This document shows positions 36,291-48,799 of a DNA stretch of 64,000 bases, in pieces. This DNA is from Sclerodactyla briareus. Taxonomy: Eukaryota > Echinodermata > Holothuroidea > Dendrochirotida > Sclerodactylidae. The first letter of the stretch is position 1, and the number at the start of each line of letters is the position of its first letter. Both the position numbers and the translations under genes were made by a program. The stretch lies in the NCBI GenBank assembly GCA_026419785.1, contig JAODTK010005890.1, forward strand, positions 334,501 through 398,500. The letters run 5' to 3'. Below the pieces are notes generated by a model that worked only from the letters and a program-made list of their open reading frames with translations, had not been told where the DNA came from and did no database searches.

Positions 36291-37139
36291 TTCCGGCAGA
36301 ATATACATTTGCATATTTCAGAGCATGGTGTGTGCATTGGAACCAACCTCCCACTAAGCTTCCCTGGGTCATGATTCCCTTTCTGATAGAAAACAAGGCG
36401 AACAATGTCACCCTAGCTCTGATTGATCGAAAGTGGGGGTATACACGTTGGCGGTTCTCCTGCAAGGCGTTGTCTAGTTTATCATGTCTTCAGTGGTCAC
36501 AACCGTAGCTCCTCGAAACGAAACGTTGACGAACGGAGACAGAAGTTCCGTTTCTCTGCCGTTTGGTTTTTGTTCTGACTCCTGCAGTCTTCATTGGCCA
36601 TAGTTTAGTGTCTATTTAAGGAATCTCGAGTGGTAAGCAGAAGAAGAAAGAAATAGTATATGAATAATAATATTATAAAAAGTTTTCGGTGCATAATAAG
36701 TATAAAAACCACACCGAGGCTTGTTCCGAACGTCTGTTTTTTTTTTTTTTTTCACTTGGGTCGATTGAGGAATCTGTGCACGCATGTCAGCGCTACGTGT
36801 CTGTGCACGAGTTTATAACTGTGTGTGTGTGTGTGACGCTTTGGTATGTCGACCAAAGCGCTGAATGAATGTAACTTTCGAGGTCAGATCTGAAGATTTG
36901 TTCAATGCTTTAAAATGAACCTCCCTTGAGAATCGTTATAAAATGTGAAAGAAGCAATTATGGCTCTATGAGCTCTTAATGATCTGGCGCTTTCATACTG
37001 TACAGATATGTTCCGTTCCACAATGAGTACATCACCGTTCTCTTAGATCCTCACTAGCGGATAGGGCCGGGCAACAGGTGCACGTGCCCCGCCCCCCACA
37101 TTTGGGGCCACCCACATTTGGGACCCCCCACATTTTAGA

Positions 37140-37805
37140 GTACAAAACTGTTATAATCGTGATCCACAACAAATTTTTCGAATTTATTACTACTGGCACA
37201 CGCCGAAGGAAACGCAATGTTCGCTTAGACGAGGCTCAATTGAGTCCAAAGGATGAATTCCGCGTTGCTGAATTTGTTGCAGTACTAGATGTGCTCCAAA
37301 CTGAACTTGACAACGCTCAGATGCGTATGCGGATATTTAGTTTCTCCACGTGTTCCACTTCGTATTCCTGAGAAAACTACCGGCAGTGAACGAAATCAGA
37401 TTGTCAGCTTTCAATTTGATAAAGAAGTATCCGTTCGATCTCGGGAGGGCCTATTTGACGAATTGATTCACTTTGTTGAATTTGCGAAGTTCAGCAGCCG
37501 CGGGAATTTTACTGAAGCAAGGCGATCATCGGAAATGGTTTAAAGGACCTTTCCTCATACCGAAATTGCTTTGAGAATTTACCTTTCATTGATGGTATCA
37601 AATTGCAGCGGTGAGAGGTCATTTTCGAAACTTAAGTCGATTGAGAATCACATGAGAAGCACGATGCGCCAACAGAGGCTGTATTAAACCTCAGTATTCT
37701 CGCTATTGAAGGTGACATTTTAAGATCGCTGAAATACGATGGAATCCTGTCTGAATTTGCGAAAGTGCGAAAAAGAGAAAATACAGGAATTCAACTAAGT
37801 GATGT
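37140..37805 (+). pseudogene. hAT-type transposase C-terminus (ZMYM1-like), decayed
   Basis: Frames at 37078-37371 and 37289-37543 give DEAQLSPKDEFRVAEFVAVL and DVLQTELDNAQ, then ELIHFVEFAKF. A third frame gives MVSNCSGERSFSKLK (37,593-37,637), followed by NHMRSTMRQQRL and LSILAIEGDILRSLKYDGIL (37,690-37,750). SGERSFSKLK is the hallmark of the hAT C-terminal dimerisation domain, in the form seen in ZMYM1-like transposon proteins. The frame breaks at least three times, and the N-terminal DNA-binding part is missing or upstream of 37,140. A domesticated gene is unlikely given the frameshifts. Confidence 0.8.
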
Positions 37806-37809
37806 AAAC

Positions 37810-40630
37810 CTAAACAAGGCTCCGATTGTCAAATTACGTAATCTATATAGATTTTATGAATCCACGGTAGGTCACCTGTGAAACTAAATTGTATTCCACG
37901 CATATAGGCAGTAATGGAAGCAGAATTTTTCTTGTCACTTGGCCAGACTGAGTGCTAGATCGATGTACCACTCAGACTGAAAACAAACTGAGATCCTTTT
38001 GGTTCCCCGTTGTTTTACGCGATTTCACTCTTTGGAGGGGGAGAGCAATGCGAATCATGGCCGTAGGGGGGCAATGCTACAGTGGCAGTCCCAACTCCCA
38101 AAGATTGTACAACAACGATTTCAGGAGAGAATTAAGGACAAAATTTGGGCTTGAGTACCCGATTTTCATTGATGGTCGATGGTTTTTTTGCATCATGCCC
38201 GAATTCTGTGTTACTTGCCCGAACTACACCAAAATGTGCAATCTTCGCGCGCGTTGATCTCCTTCTAATGTATGATGGCGTGTTTTCGTAGGACGCTGAA
38301 AGTCGGGCAGGGCCTGAAGATGCCCCCCCCCCCCAACCATAAGGTTTGCAAGACACCATGACATGGAAGTGAATTAGGTTCGGGACATCGGGCACGCAAC
38401 TGCATACAGGCAATGCATTCGACGAGATACGGTATGTTGCCGTTTTTCGCATTGCATTTTCCCCACGCCCAGGCTGGATGTAAGTTTTTGGTGGTCATTA
38501 ATGTTTACGCGTTGATTATTGACGGCTAAGTTATCTCATTTTCCCGTAGTTGGTGTTTAACGAGTAGGCTAGTAACAGTATATGGGGTCGCATCACATGG
38601 TTGTGTGCAATGGCGATGCATGAGTAGAAATATAACCTCAAAAAGTTTCATTAATCGTTGTATTGTTTTTCAATTATTACTCGGTGTTTGCACTGAGGAG
38701 TGAACCACATTATTATTTGTTACTAAGGGGGTTTCATCCTTACAAGCCTGCACAAACAGGAAATACTGCCCCTACGGAAAAAGTGGGATTTGTTCAATAT
38801 TTTACTGTAAAGCAACAATAGAGGGAGACGCATAAACACATAAACGCCAGTTTGTACAAGAGTATTTTCGTTTACACGGCATAAGTTCTGTTTGACGATG
38901 GCTGTTTGGATGGGAATGTTAGGCCTATAATTCAGTGTCCCCGGTTAATGATGTACCAGTCTTAGTGTTCCGTCCGCTGTATTATGGAGCCCCCCCCCCA
39001 CCATTAACGCATGCCCCGGGGCCCCCACACGCTGAATCGCCCTGCCGATCTTCAACACGTATGACTATTTCTGGAGGTTGGAAGCCACCCAACTCACAGG
39101 ATATTTTTGTTATGGTGCTGCCAAAAATGGGAATGAAAGTAGTGCTCATTGAATGTAGAAATGCCAATTCCCTAACATGTTTTTAAAAGACTTATCCAAG
39201 CAATTTTATGATTGTTATGCTGGTATTGTTTTCATGTTCTGAATTTGTTTCTATATTGGCGATGATTCTACTGGCGCTGCCGACCACTGTAGGGAGGCGC
39301 GCCCCATGAACAATGAATGTTTCAGAGCAAAGCCATCGGGAACGCTCGAGCCTACAAAAGGAGACAGAAGATTCTGGCGTCCTCGGTCTCTCGCGGTGGG
39401 TACAGTACTGGTGTCAATTGTTCTCATGAATGCCCCCACCTGCCTGACTAACTGAATGATTAGTAACTCCTGAATTAAAAGCTCTCATACGCCAATTTGG
39501 GAGCTTTGTGTGTGTTCCAATCAACGGTGTCCAATCCTTACTTACAGTGGGAAGGGGTGGGGACGGCATTCCAACCTTTCCATTCGTATGCTACATAGGC
39601 TAGTTGATACTTCCATCTCGCATATTCCGAGGAGCGACTGCCACAAAAAGACCAGAAAACACAGTTTTGCGATTATAGTGCGCTAAAAATCGGCCATTCG
39701 ATCTCACAGGCGGACATTACTAATTAAACAACATTTACGATAGTAATTGAGTCGTTATAATCCCAGATGGAACCACCTTTCCCACTCAGCATCCACCGCC
39801 ATCACCGCCGGCCGCTACGCCACGCCGTCACCGCCCGCGCGCATTCCGCCACCGGCATCACACCCATGAACTATACACCTCGACTGTATCCCCCAGTGAC
39901 CTTGTGTACACGTGACCGTCATCACCAGGCAGTGAAACACAAAAAACATAGACAATCACCAGTATGCTACCGATGGTATAATCACTACAAGAAACACGGG
40001 TTGAAACCACATACATTTTTACGAGTGATTTCAGTGTCCCCTTCGTTAGTAGAGGCAGCGTGTCGTGAGAGCCTGATATGTCTCCGTTTATTAGTTGATT
40101 TCATATTTTATAGTAACATTAATGATTTCCGTGGGCTTTATAGTGTTTTGCTACCAGTGCTTCACCGAATGTCTTCTAGCTAACCCAGTCATCGCTGTTT
40201 CCTGAATTACTGTATGTGCTTGTTAACCGGTTCCTCATTCTCATTTGATTTAGCTAATTTCCGTCCATTGCCCGAAAAAACCACAGAGATCTGAAAAGAT
40301 GGAAAATTATTTATGCGTCCGAACCAGTCCATTGCCCACAAAAGAGAAAAGAAAAAAAAAAACACATTGAGCTTGCTTTCATTGCCACCGCGAACAGATT
40401 TGACAATACCTAAATTACAAATCCAACGACAATAGCCTCCTGAGATCACTATAACATCATGGCGGTGTGACGATACTTAATCATCGTCGCAGTCGCGGGG
40501 TGTCCCACATGCCGGAAAGGAGGCAACATTTTTGTATTGAGACGGCTATACCAGTAAATCAGTTTAAAACATATCTTTACAATCACCCATGGATGACTAC
40601 GTCAAGTAACATCTATTAAAAAAAAACCAG
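37810..40630. other. Non-coding stretch, no gene recognised
   Basis: Frames of 60-140 codons occur (for example 39767-40183 on plus, which begins in a ccgccatcaccgccgg low-complexity tract), but none carries a motif I recognise. Poly-C (about 38,324-38,333, 38,991-38,999) and poly-A (about 40,350-40,361) tracts are present. Confidence 0.45.
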
Positions 40631-40639
40631 GGGAATTCG

Positions 40640-42150
40640 TGAGACATCAGAACGATCAACGCAAGGATAAGGAGGAAATTCAACAGGCCACGCGTCGCTA
40701 TACGGTCAAGTGATTGTCTTTATTGATGCAAACCACTCCGGAGGAGATGTGGAGGGGATTGAAGCGGATGATTGGATGCAGCAAAGAAGAGGCCAACCAC
40801 GTGACTGCCGATACTAGTAATTTGACGACCTTTTCTCCCGCTTTGAGAGACTTACCTACCCCTCCTTTGATTTCCGGATGTGATAATAGTTATCAACCTT
40901 CACGTTAGATGAGTCCATTGCGTCCTGAAATTTGTAATCGTCGGCTCCTGTGGCCTGAATAACCTCCTGGTGGATGTTGAAATTGTGCCATGCGCACTTG
41001 CCCCAAGTCTTTGGGTTTTTAGTTCCCAATGAATCGGTTATTTTTCCTGCAGAATGAGACAGGTATCAATTGGCATATTGGCCCGGCCGATCGACCACAG
41101 ATGCCTGTTTGTTATTATACACTGTTTTGCGTGAACATGTGGCATGCAACTCTTGAGAAACTACGCCTCAGGTATATTTTGTAGACTTTAGTTTGCTTTG
41201 AACACTATTTAATGTTCAAAGGTACTAAACATTATCAACTCTATAAGGGAGTCTACATCTTCCGATTTATCATAATCCTATTTGACGCACCCAGTATTTC
41301 ACTGCAATGGGGTTAACAGTGGTCTAGTAACGAACACCGGGGTTCCCCAGGGCTGTGTTCATCCACCATTACTTTTTGCTATTTACACAAATTTTGTGTT
41401 CACATTATGATAATGTTCATATTACTAAATATAAAAATATGCAGATGACACAAGTATTGTGGGATACTTAACTCCAAAAGATGTACATAGTATTACTAAT
41501 TAGGGTCTGCTATTCATGACAGTCTGTTGGTGTCAAGATAACCACTTATTAGCACTGAGAAACAAAGGAATAGGACAGTTGATTTCGAAGTACTGGCGAG
41601 TAATGATCCGGTTTAATCGATGTAATTATATCGAAGTTGTTGTTCAGAATCTAGGTAGTTTGCATATGGCTTTTAGTTGAGGTCTCATTGATGAACTCAA
41701 ATGGAATACTCACGGGGATAATATGGATTAAAGGTCAAGCAAAGTTCGATGTATTGGGAGGACTTGCCGGTTTTGGATTAGATTTCGAAAAGCAGCCTCG
41801 GCTTTTTCGTACAATGTGTTGTCTCTAACATTATTATCATTTATGGTGGTCCGCGTTGGTTATTACCTTGTGGTGAAGGTAAGATCGATGCTTGAATAGA
41901 TATTTCAAGAGATTTCTGATATTACGATGGTTATATATTCTTGAGAATGCAGCTGGAATATTATTCAGATGTGATTCACAATCTTAGACTATATAAAGCC
42001 AGAAGGTCACTAACCCTCTCACTATAAGAAACAGACCAACGTTTAAACATTCCTATGGCCTCGCAGTAATCAAATTATGCTGAATATTGAGTCGGATGTT
42101 AAAGGGGGATCTGGCTCATTCACAAATCACCCAGTCTCTCTATAAAATAT
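40640..42150 (+). pseudogene. LINE ORF2 remnant (CR1/Rex-like RT)
   Basis: The first frame has TTPEEMWRGLKRMIGCSKEE (40,732-40,791), the linker before the RT. Later frames give RLRYIL (about 41,165), TNTGVPQGC (41,330-41,356) and KYADDTSIVG (41,435-41,464). KYADDTSIVG is an intact catalytic Asp pair. The C-terminal part reads DELKWNTHGDN (about 41,692) and RFRKAASAFSYNVLS-like text (about 41,785). Frames change repeatedly. The remnant ends where the Polinton polymerase C-terminus begins on the other strand, so the LINE probably inserted at, or next to, the Polinton edge. Confidence 0.85.
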
Positions 42151-44300
42151 TATGGGGGCAATCAGGGACCTAACCCCATACGTATCGTGGTGAACAAAAA
42201 TCTCGTGTATGTACCTCTTGGTATCCAACGGAGAGAGGGATACCTTGTTCACATGTTGACAAAGATTAAATGACCTTCACTTCTAATAAAGCTCAACCGT
42301 GCACGAAAGTTTCTTATCAAGAGTGATTCTGGGTGTTTCATGTGTTATATATTCGTACTTGGCGATCCTTTCACAAACCTTTGCCTTCTTTGCAATTATG
42401 AGCATCATTCAAGCTAAGTATCGAATACATTGTTGGTCTTAGACCGATATATCAAGAATTGAAGTACCTTCAAACTCATCTTTCATTTTCCCTAAAACCT
42501 TTATTATTCGCTGAAAGTGAATGGTTTTGGGCCGTAGTTGTTGTGCAGACATATTACTATCTTTTGCCATATCAGAGTATATATCTTTCGTTTTAATTTA
42601 CAAAAGGAGACTTCTGTATATATTAATTAACTTGTCTTTGTATTTGTGTTTCAAGTGTGGTAGTAAAAAATCATACATTTTAACCACGTGCTGAGATCAA
42701 AATAGCCATACTACAGTTATGGTGTATCCATTTAGTGCTGTTTTATACATGTGCACAGCACCTAGATCAATCGCAAATATTTCATGACTAGCATAGTTGG
42801 TTTCGACTATAGATGCGCATTTCAGATTCTTATGCGATTTAACCAACTCCACACGAGTCCTTTTTCTAACATTTCCGGAGTTTTTCCAAAACACACCATT
42901 GTTCATGAGTTTGACATGTCCTTTCGAAGGCACTCTTAGCTTCTTTGAGCACGTGTGTATTTAATCTATGAGTATGCCTTCATCCAAGTGAGATTGTGAA
43001 TCCGGTATCCTAGAGGAGTTTTGCAACTTCGAGCCCAGACTAGGTATAATTGCAAGTTTCTATAATGCAGTACATATGTTCTTGTTAATTAGATTGGAGT
43101 TAATTTCCAATATTTGTAGCAGGTGATGCACCAAACAATTGTAGTTGATAATTGAGACAAACTCCTTTTGGGAATCAATTTCCGGGGCAAAGGATACTCA
43201 TTATGTGATTAGCAAATCTTTTGGTATACGGACCAAATCAACTTCAATATATACCCAACATCGAATCGGGTTTCTGTTTGATATTTTCTCCAATTTGTTC
43301 GGTCGCAGCAGTCCATTGGAAATTGTTGACTGGTAAGTAGTGACTCATAGCCCCAACATAACGATATTCGCATCTAGATATTGAATATCAAACTGTAGGT
43401 TCCTCAGGATTATATTCGGGTTATATATTGTTTTTATTAGCATTGGCATACATCTTACTACCATGAAATACCACATCTGATAACCTTTCTCTACACACAA
43501 GTGTGGTCGATATCAGTGAGTAACTCTAATTCTATTCAGAATGTTGAAGAGAGCATCCCCAACTTAAAACCGGGGAGGAGTAAGTAATGAGCAGGATCTT
43601 ACGACTGGAGTTTCTAAAGCTTTATTCCTAAAATTCTCAAAACATCCGATCATAAACAAACATCAGTTTTCCGGTATAGATCGTGATGATATTCACCCAA
43701 GTTTTGACATTCAAAAGATCCACATTTGAGCATGTTCATAATTATCATCAGTGATGGTTATATCATTCAACGAACTGTAAAATGCTCTGTGGAAGGTATT
43801 TTTTCAAATCTTTCCCAACTAATTCAGTAATCATATGGCTATAACCATTTTTATTACCAAGTCCAATTATTTCTGAGGACCATTTCCTTTGTTATCTCAA
43901 GGTATCTATTTTTATCGGTGGTGTTAACCAAATTGTATAATGACGATGAGGAATTGAAGGGATTCTATAAATCTTAATTGCCCAATGGTGAAAGACAAAT
44001 ATTTTTCCAGATTGTTTGGAATACATCCAATTTCCCAACTTGAAGTGCGAAACAGCTTGCCAATGATAATATGAGAGTTCATCACCCCTCTAAGATTGTG
44101 AAAAATGACGGAATGACAGTGTTATCCGGTTGTATTTTTTTTCGATTTACAGTGATCGTGAGCTGCACCTCTATTTCTCCCGTGATTGTGATAATGGTCT
44201 TACAAAACTTTCCCTATTTAAAATTCTTTTACAGATATGACACTGTGTGCACTTTCTGTCTCACTTATCATCGATGTCATAAACTAGGTTCGGGTTTATA
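42150..44300 (-). pseudogene. Polinton DNA polymerase B, decayed
   Basis: From the N-terminal side: CHICKRILNRESF, then GRNRGAAHDHCKSK (about 44,240-44,140), a Cys/His finger. FHNLRG (about 44,095) and CIPNNLEKYLSFTIGQLRFI (about 44,010-43,955) follow, the exonuclease region. Next are YLDAN (about 43,395), YLPVNNFQWTAATEQIGEN (about 43,333), YVLHYRNLQLYL (43,076-43,040), LMNNGVFWKNSGNVRKR (about 42,910), KVLGKMKDEFEG (about 42,500) and KRYIHEIFVHHDTYG (about 42,220-42,177). This order matches protein-primed family B polymerases of Polintons. It would copy the element using a terminal protein primer. I did not see a clear DTD motif. The N-terminus may extend to about 45.3 kb. Confidence 0.88.
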
Positions 44301-45374
44301 AATACTTTATTAATTTTTCAGTTTCAGTCATTTGGGAGGGATTTTAGAAAATGTTCAGAAGCATTTGGCCCTCTGTATCTTTGGCTTACCAACTTCCATC
44401 ACATCTCACATGAAGGTAAACCAATTAACTAGAACAATCATGTTGTAGTATTTGCGTATTTGATTATCGGGATTATCAGCACACCGAATCTCGGTTAGAT
44501 TACATCAAAATAGCCATAAATGGACATATGGAACATTCATCCGTCTAGCTGATTATAAATTTAATTATGATTCACACGCACCCCCCATTTTTTTCTTCAG
44601 AGTCTTTAGTTTTTTTCGCCCATCCTTAGGCATTACAATTTTTGATGCTATTGTCTCAATTTCATTACAGTCTTCATGTGGCCCTCAAGATATCCTCAGA
44701 AGAAAAAAAATGTGTAGGCATTTTCGACAAGGATAACATTTGCTCTGTGTTTGGCTTTGACTTCAATAAACGACTGAGATTTTACCATGTTTTTGTTTTT
44801 TTTTTAAATGATATTTATATTTGCCTCCAATGAGCATTAAATCAATCTTTTTGTAATCGGATGATTCGAATTATGATATGGCACAACCGCACCACCTTCC
44901 AAAACCAAATAATTTAATAGATAAAATCGTTGTCTTTCTACGTTTGGTATTTGTGAAATAGGAGTTGGCGCACTTATATCTATCAAAATTTAAACATCAT
45001 TATTGGATAACTGCTAGGGTTCTCTGAAGTTGTGACATACTGGAAAATAGATACCATTCTAAGGCCCACCTTAACAGTATATCATCTTTTAGCGGGCTCT
45101 TTTATCACACTGAATGGCTCTATTGTGTTCTGTGGAGTAGTACCACTGCAAGTTCGAGGACATTTTTATCACTAGTCCACTGAATTCCATGAAATGTATT
45201 TTTAACACCATTGTAATCTTTAGGTTTATGCAGGTGGCAATAATCTTCGCATTACTCGCCTCGTACATGGGGTCCATCGGTTTTGAACCTCTCAGATGAT
45301 GAAATGCATTAGTACTATACTTTCAGTTATTTAAACAATTTTTCGTATAACTTAATAGGAGGTTGAGTTCAAAT

Positions 45375-45690
45375 TTGTAAACAGATTTGCAGAGGGGAAT
45401 TCCAAGAGAGGGGAATTCCATAAGCAGTGTATACAAAGACACGATATCAGTCGGGGGGATTCCCAAGAGGGGAATTCCAAGAGGGGAATCCAAGAGGGGA
45501 TTCCAAGCAAGCGGGGAATTCCAAGACAAGAGGGGAATTCCAAGGCAAGAGGGGAATTCCAAAGAGGGAATTCCAAGCAAGAGTGGGATTTTGCAAGAGT
45601 TGGAATTCTAAGCAAGAGGGGGATTCCAAGAGAGGATTTGCAAAGAGGGAATTACAAGAGGGGGATTTGCAAGAGTGGAATTCCATATAG
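45375..45690. repeat. EcoRI-site-rich minisatellite, 14-18 bp unit
   Basis: The tandem unit ggaattccaagaggg, with variants, is repeated about 18 times. It is open in several frames on both strands, giving GNSK-RGIP-type repeats. It lies between the Polinton integrase and polymerase. A variant of cattccatagc-agtgtata-acaca appears on both sides (about 45,418 and 45,685), so a larger duplication may be involved. Confidence 0.9.
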
Positions 45691-45719
45691 CCAGTGTATA
45701 ACACAAGCACAAGATCTTA

Positions 45720-46660
45720 CGGCGGTGATTCTTGTACCGTTGGTATAATCTGCAGTTTCTGCTCTGACGAATGCTCTATTTGGACCATCTGCTAAGTAAT
45801 ACACGGTGGCCTGTCATTTTGTGCGAGCATAGTAGAGTCGATTCCATTGTTTTAATCGACCAGATGGGGTCTATTGCTCTCTTTCTGGATCTTAATGTTC
45901 AGCTTCACCTGGACATTACAAGTACCCTCCTAAATTTCCGCATCAGTATTTTTCTCTCTTTTGCATTATGGGTGTAGCCTGAATTTGTTCGACAGATTTT
46001 TTCTTTATGCATCAATAGTCTCAACGCTATGAATCTAGTTTTCTCATGATTAATGCTTTTGAGACCACTTCTGGTTAATTTGTTACCCAGAGCTCTGTAT
46101 CTTCTTCCTTCTAGGTATTTCTCGAGCATATTGTTGTGAAAATAATCTCTCTGCCAGCGTTCTGTTAAATTGTTCTACAATGCCTTGACGCTCTGTGATT
46201 TCCGACTTCTCCTCTTTGTATTGTGACACTTTTCTCACGCATGAGTGTATTGACCCATCCATGAATTCTCCCAGGATTACTTTTGAGTGTTTTAGGATAA
46301 GTCAATGGGCTTTTTTATAGATTCTTTCGAGTGCACCCGCTACTTGGGTTTTGTATCTACTGGCTACGTCGAATACGGTTAAAGCATACTTATAAGATTT
46401 CTTACCAATTTATCATGTGGAAAAAATAAAAGATATGCTTGGTGCATATCATTTGGAAGTGCATTGATTGAAACTGTTTCACACTGTTGGTCTGGGAATT
46501 TGTTTTGCGGTGCTGTGTAAATGGCCACATCTGCTTTGTACCATGTCCTGGCGGTTCTCTTTGGGGATTTTGTGGCTTCCGCTAATTTTGTTACTGCACC
46601 TTCACCTTCCAATAACCTCTAGAAGAAGTATTTATACAGTTTTTATTTATTTTCAGTTCT
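45720..46660 (-). pseudogene. Polinton integrase (rve family), decayed
   Basis: The N-terminal part reads LEGEGAVTKLAEATKSPKRT (about 46,615-46,555), then NDMHQAYLLFFPHDK (about 46,450-46,405). In another frame YKYALTVFDVASRYKTQVA follows (about 46,385-46,335), which holds the catalytic D of the rve fold. FNRTLAERLF (about 46,170-46,140) corresponds to the last catalytic segment, with Glu nearby. The C-terminal domain reads DPIWSIKTMEST and VYYLADGPNRAFVRAETADY (about 45,850-45,740). This chain of motifs is typical of Polinton integrases. It would insert the linear element into the genome. Confidence 0.88.
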
Positions 46661-46664
46661 TTTA

Positions 46665-48310
46665 TCCATTTTGATAATCTGGGTGTTACTTTAGTAATTC
46701 ATAATTGCAATGCGACAGCACCCATACCAATTATAAGGAAAAATATTTAACTGTTTTTGGACTTTCAATGGGTGTATAAAAATCATTAGCATCGGTTCCC
46801 GCTTCAAATTTTCAGGTAAAATCATACATTGGACCTGTCAGATGTAGTTATTCGTGCATAGCTCGATCGATGTTCGAAAAAGGTTTGCTTGACGTGACCT
46901 TCTATTTCCATAGTTTCATTAATTAAATCCAGATGGTCGAGTATTTCTTCGGTCCATTTTTGTTCTCTATTGCTGAGGTGTTTCTAAAGCTAAATCGTGG
47001 CCTTTTTCTTTCTTCTCGCCTTGCACCATCTTTTGAGATTAGAAAAATAAGAAATTTGTACCACTAAAGCTACGGCATTTATAATCGCACCACCCTACCA
47101 GCTTAGCTATTGTTGCCATTTTATTATCCTTTTTAATCTTTAAGTGGTTGGCTTTATAATTGATCTGGTAGTATAACCTGATCCACAACATCTGGGTTGA
47201 CTGGCATGTACAGTAGCAGTTCAATTTGAAACCATCGTTGACGTCTGTTACCAAGATCGGGCGGGTTCAATTTTTAGCATTTACTCGCAAGCATGCATAT
47301 ACAATTACCCCCAACCCGGCTCGTGATAGACAGTTTTGTTTATGTAGTATCAGTACTTTGACATTTCTTATTATTCTTTTTTTTTTAAATGATTATCGAA
47401 GAAAAGGGTGGTCGATTGCTTCAGACACTACATTGACTTTAGGTTTCACTTCAGGGGTTTTTTAACTTTTATAAATAAATAAATCGCCCAACTACAACTG
47501 CCCCTAGGTAAGGCAAGTAATCAACTTTTACACCATCATCGTAGGATGTTTGGTGATTCGTTAGATATTTTCCTTTTTCTTCTATTGAGCTCTGAACTCT
47601 GTTTCTGTTAGCAAACTCTAGATGGGTGTTTCTTTTTGTAACCTTAGGTACTTGTGTTCACTGGTTGGGTTCCTCTCCTTCCACTTGGTTCAAATGGTGG
47701 TTCCACTTGGTTCACTTGAGGTTCCACTTGGTTCACTTGTGATTCACTTGGTCATTTAATTAGTATCCACTAAATTTTTAAATGAAATATGTCTTGCACG
47801 TTATAATTCAAGCAGCAAGTGGAGCGTAAGAATACTCCAAATTTATAGCTCACATAAAAAATGTGATGCAAGCATTTGAGAGTAGTGGATCATTATCTAA
47901 TCTTTAGAAAAAAGCTCACATCATCATTTTGCATTAATCCTCTCATCCATAACGAAGAACCTTAAACAAAATTGTTATTGTAGTCGAACTAATGACTTGA
48001 CATATCACGGCGAAATTTTGCTCGTATCTGGAATGTAATTTTTGAAGTTCTTCTACTTCTAATGTTTCGAGACTTTCCAGGAAATAATGTTTTCCAAAAT
48101 ATTTACGGCATCCCCACACTAATGACGGGTGCTATCTGCTTATCAACACAGGTTTTTGGTCATTTACATCTTCGTGTATAATTGTGCTAAACTCATCGTG
48201 ATTTCCTAATAGCGGGAGATATTTAATAGAATAAGATTTGATATGTTATGTATAATATTATATTACTCCTGGAATTAAAGTAGTCAAGCTGATTAATTGT
48301 GGAAACCATA
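46665..48310. other. Polinton interior, unidentified; short Thr/Trp-coding tandem repeat at 47,675-47,757
   Basis: The minus frame 47039-47254 (71 codons, including VGWCDYKC) looks coding but is not recognised. A 24 bp tandem repeat (ggttccacttggttcactt) occurs three to four times at 47,675-47,757. The missing adenoviral-type protease could lie here, but I saw no convincing motif. Confidence 0.35.
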
Positions 48311-48314
48311 GTTC

Positions 48315-48725
48315 TTATTATATTAACTTGTAAGTTCTTAACAGTAACTTGTAAGTACTTATATAACTTGTAACTTCTTACCAATCACTTGTAATACTAT
48401 TACAATAAATTGGGAAGTACATTTACAATAACTTGTAGTACTTATTATAACTTGCGAAGTTGTATTACAACAAATGGAAGACTATTATAACTTGATAAGT
48501 TCTTAAAAATAAATTGTAAGTATTTTTACAATAAATTGTAAGTACTTATTATAACTTGATAAGTTCTTAACGATAACTTGTAAGTACTTATTACAATAAC
48601 TGTAAGTACTATTACAATAACTTTAATACTTATTATAACTGGTAACTTGTTAACGATAACTTGTAAGTACTTAATATTATAACTTGTAAGGTCTTAACAA
48701 CTACAACACCTTTGTAACTTGTAGG
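48315..48725. repeat. Degenerate minisatellite, aacttgtaagtactta unit
   Basis: Roughly fifteen to twenty variants of aacttgtaagt(a/t)ctta followed by ttacaata or acgata, spaced about 20-30 bp. It lies between the ATPase and the integrase of the Polinton. Confidence 0.9.
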
Positions 48726-48799
48726 CTGATCTGTTTAGTATGAGTTTTGAATGTTTTTTGCTTTAAAATTTCATTATTTTGCGCCTAGTTGTTTATCGT

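Larger units (their letters stand above)
35388..36900. repeat. Dispersed repeat family F, copy 1, with a satellite insertion
   Basis: Its left block (gggatggaagcattatccttc through tgtcccgtttctttgaacg, 35,470-35,525) and right block (36,475-36,870) match a continuous repeat at 61,075-61,530. About 920 bp (35,555-36,474) are extra here and consist of a CCGCTG run and a GC-rich satellite. Confidence 0.75.

Noticed and set aside
39767..40183. 138-codon plus-strand ORF, His/Arg-rich at the start
   Set aside because: The start is a low-complexity ccgccatcacc tract like those at 18.6 and 55.2 kb; no domain in the rest.
45375..45690. Possible CRISPR array or iteron origin
   Set aside because: Units are contiguous without unique spacers, which is a minisatellite pattern.
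45323..45710. Overlapping 85-87 codon ORFs with Gly-Ile-Pro or Gly-Asn-Ser-Lys repeats
   Set aside because: Translation of a minisatellite open in several frames on both strands.
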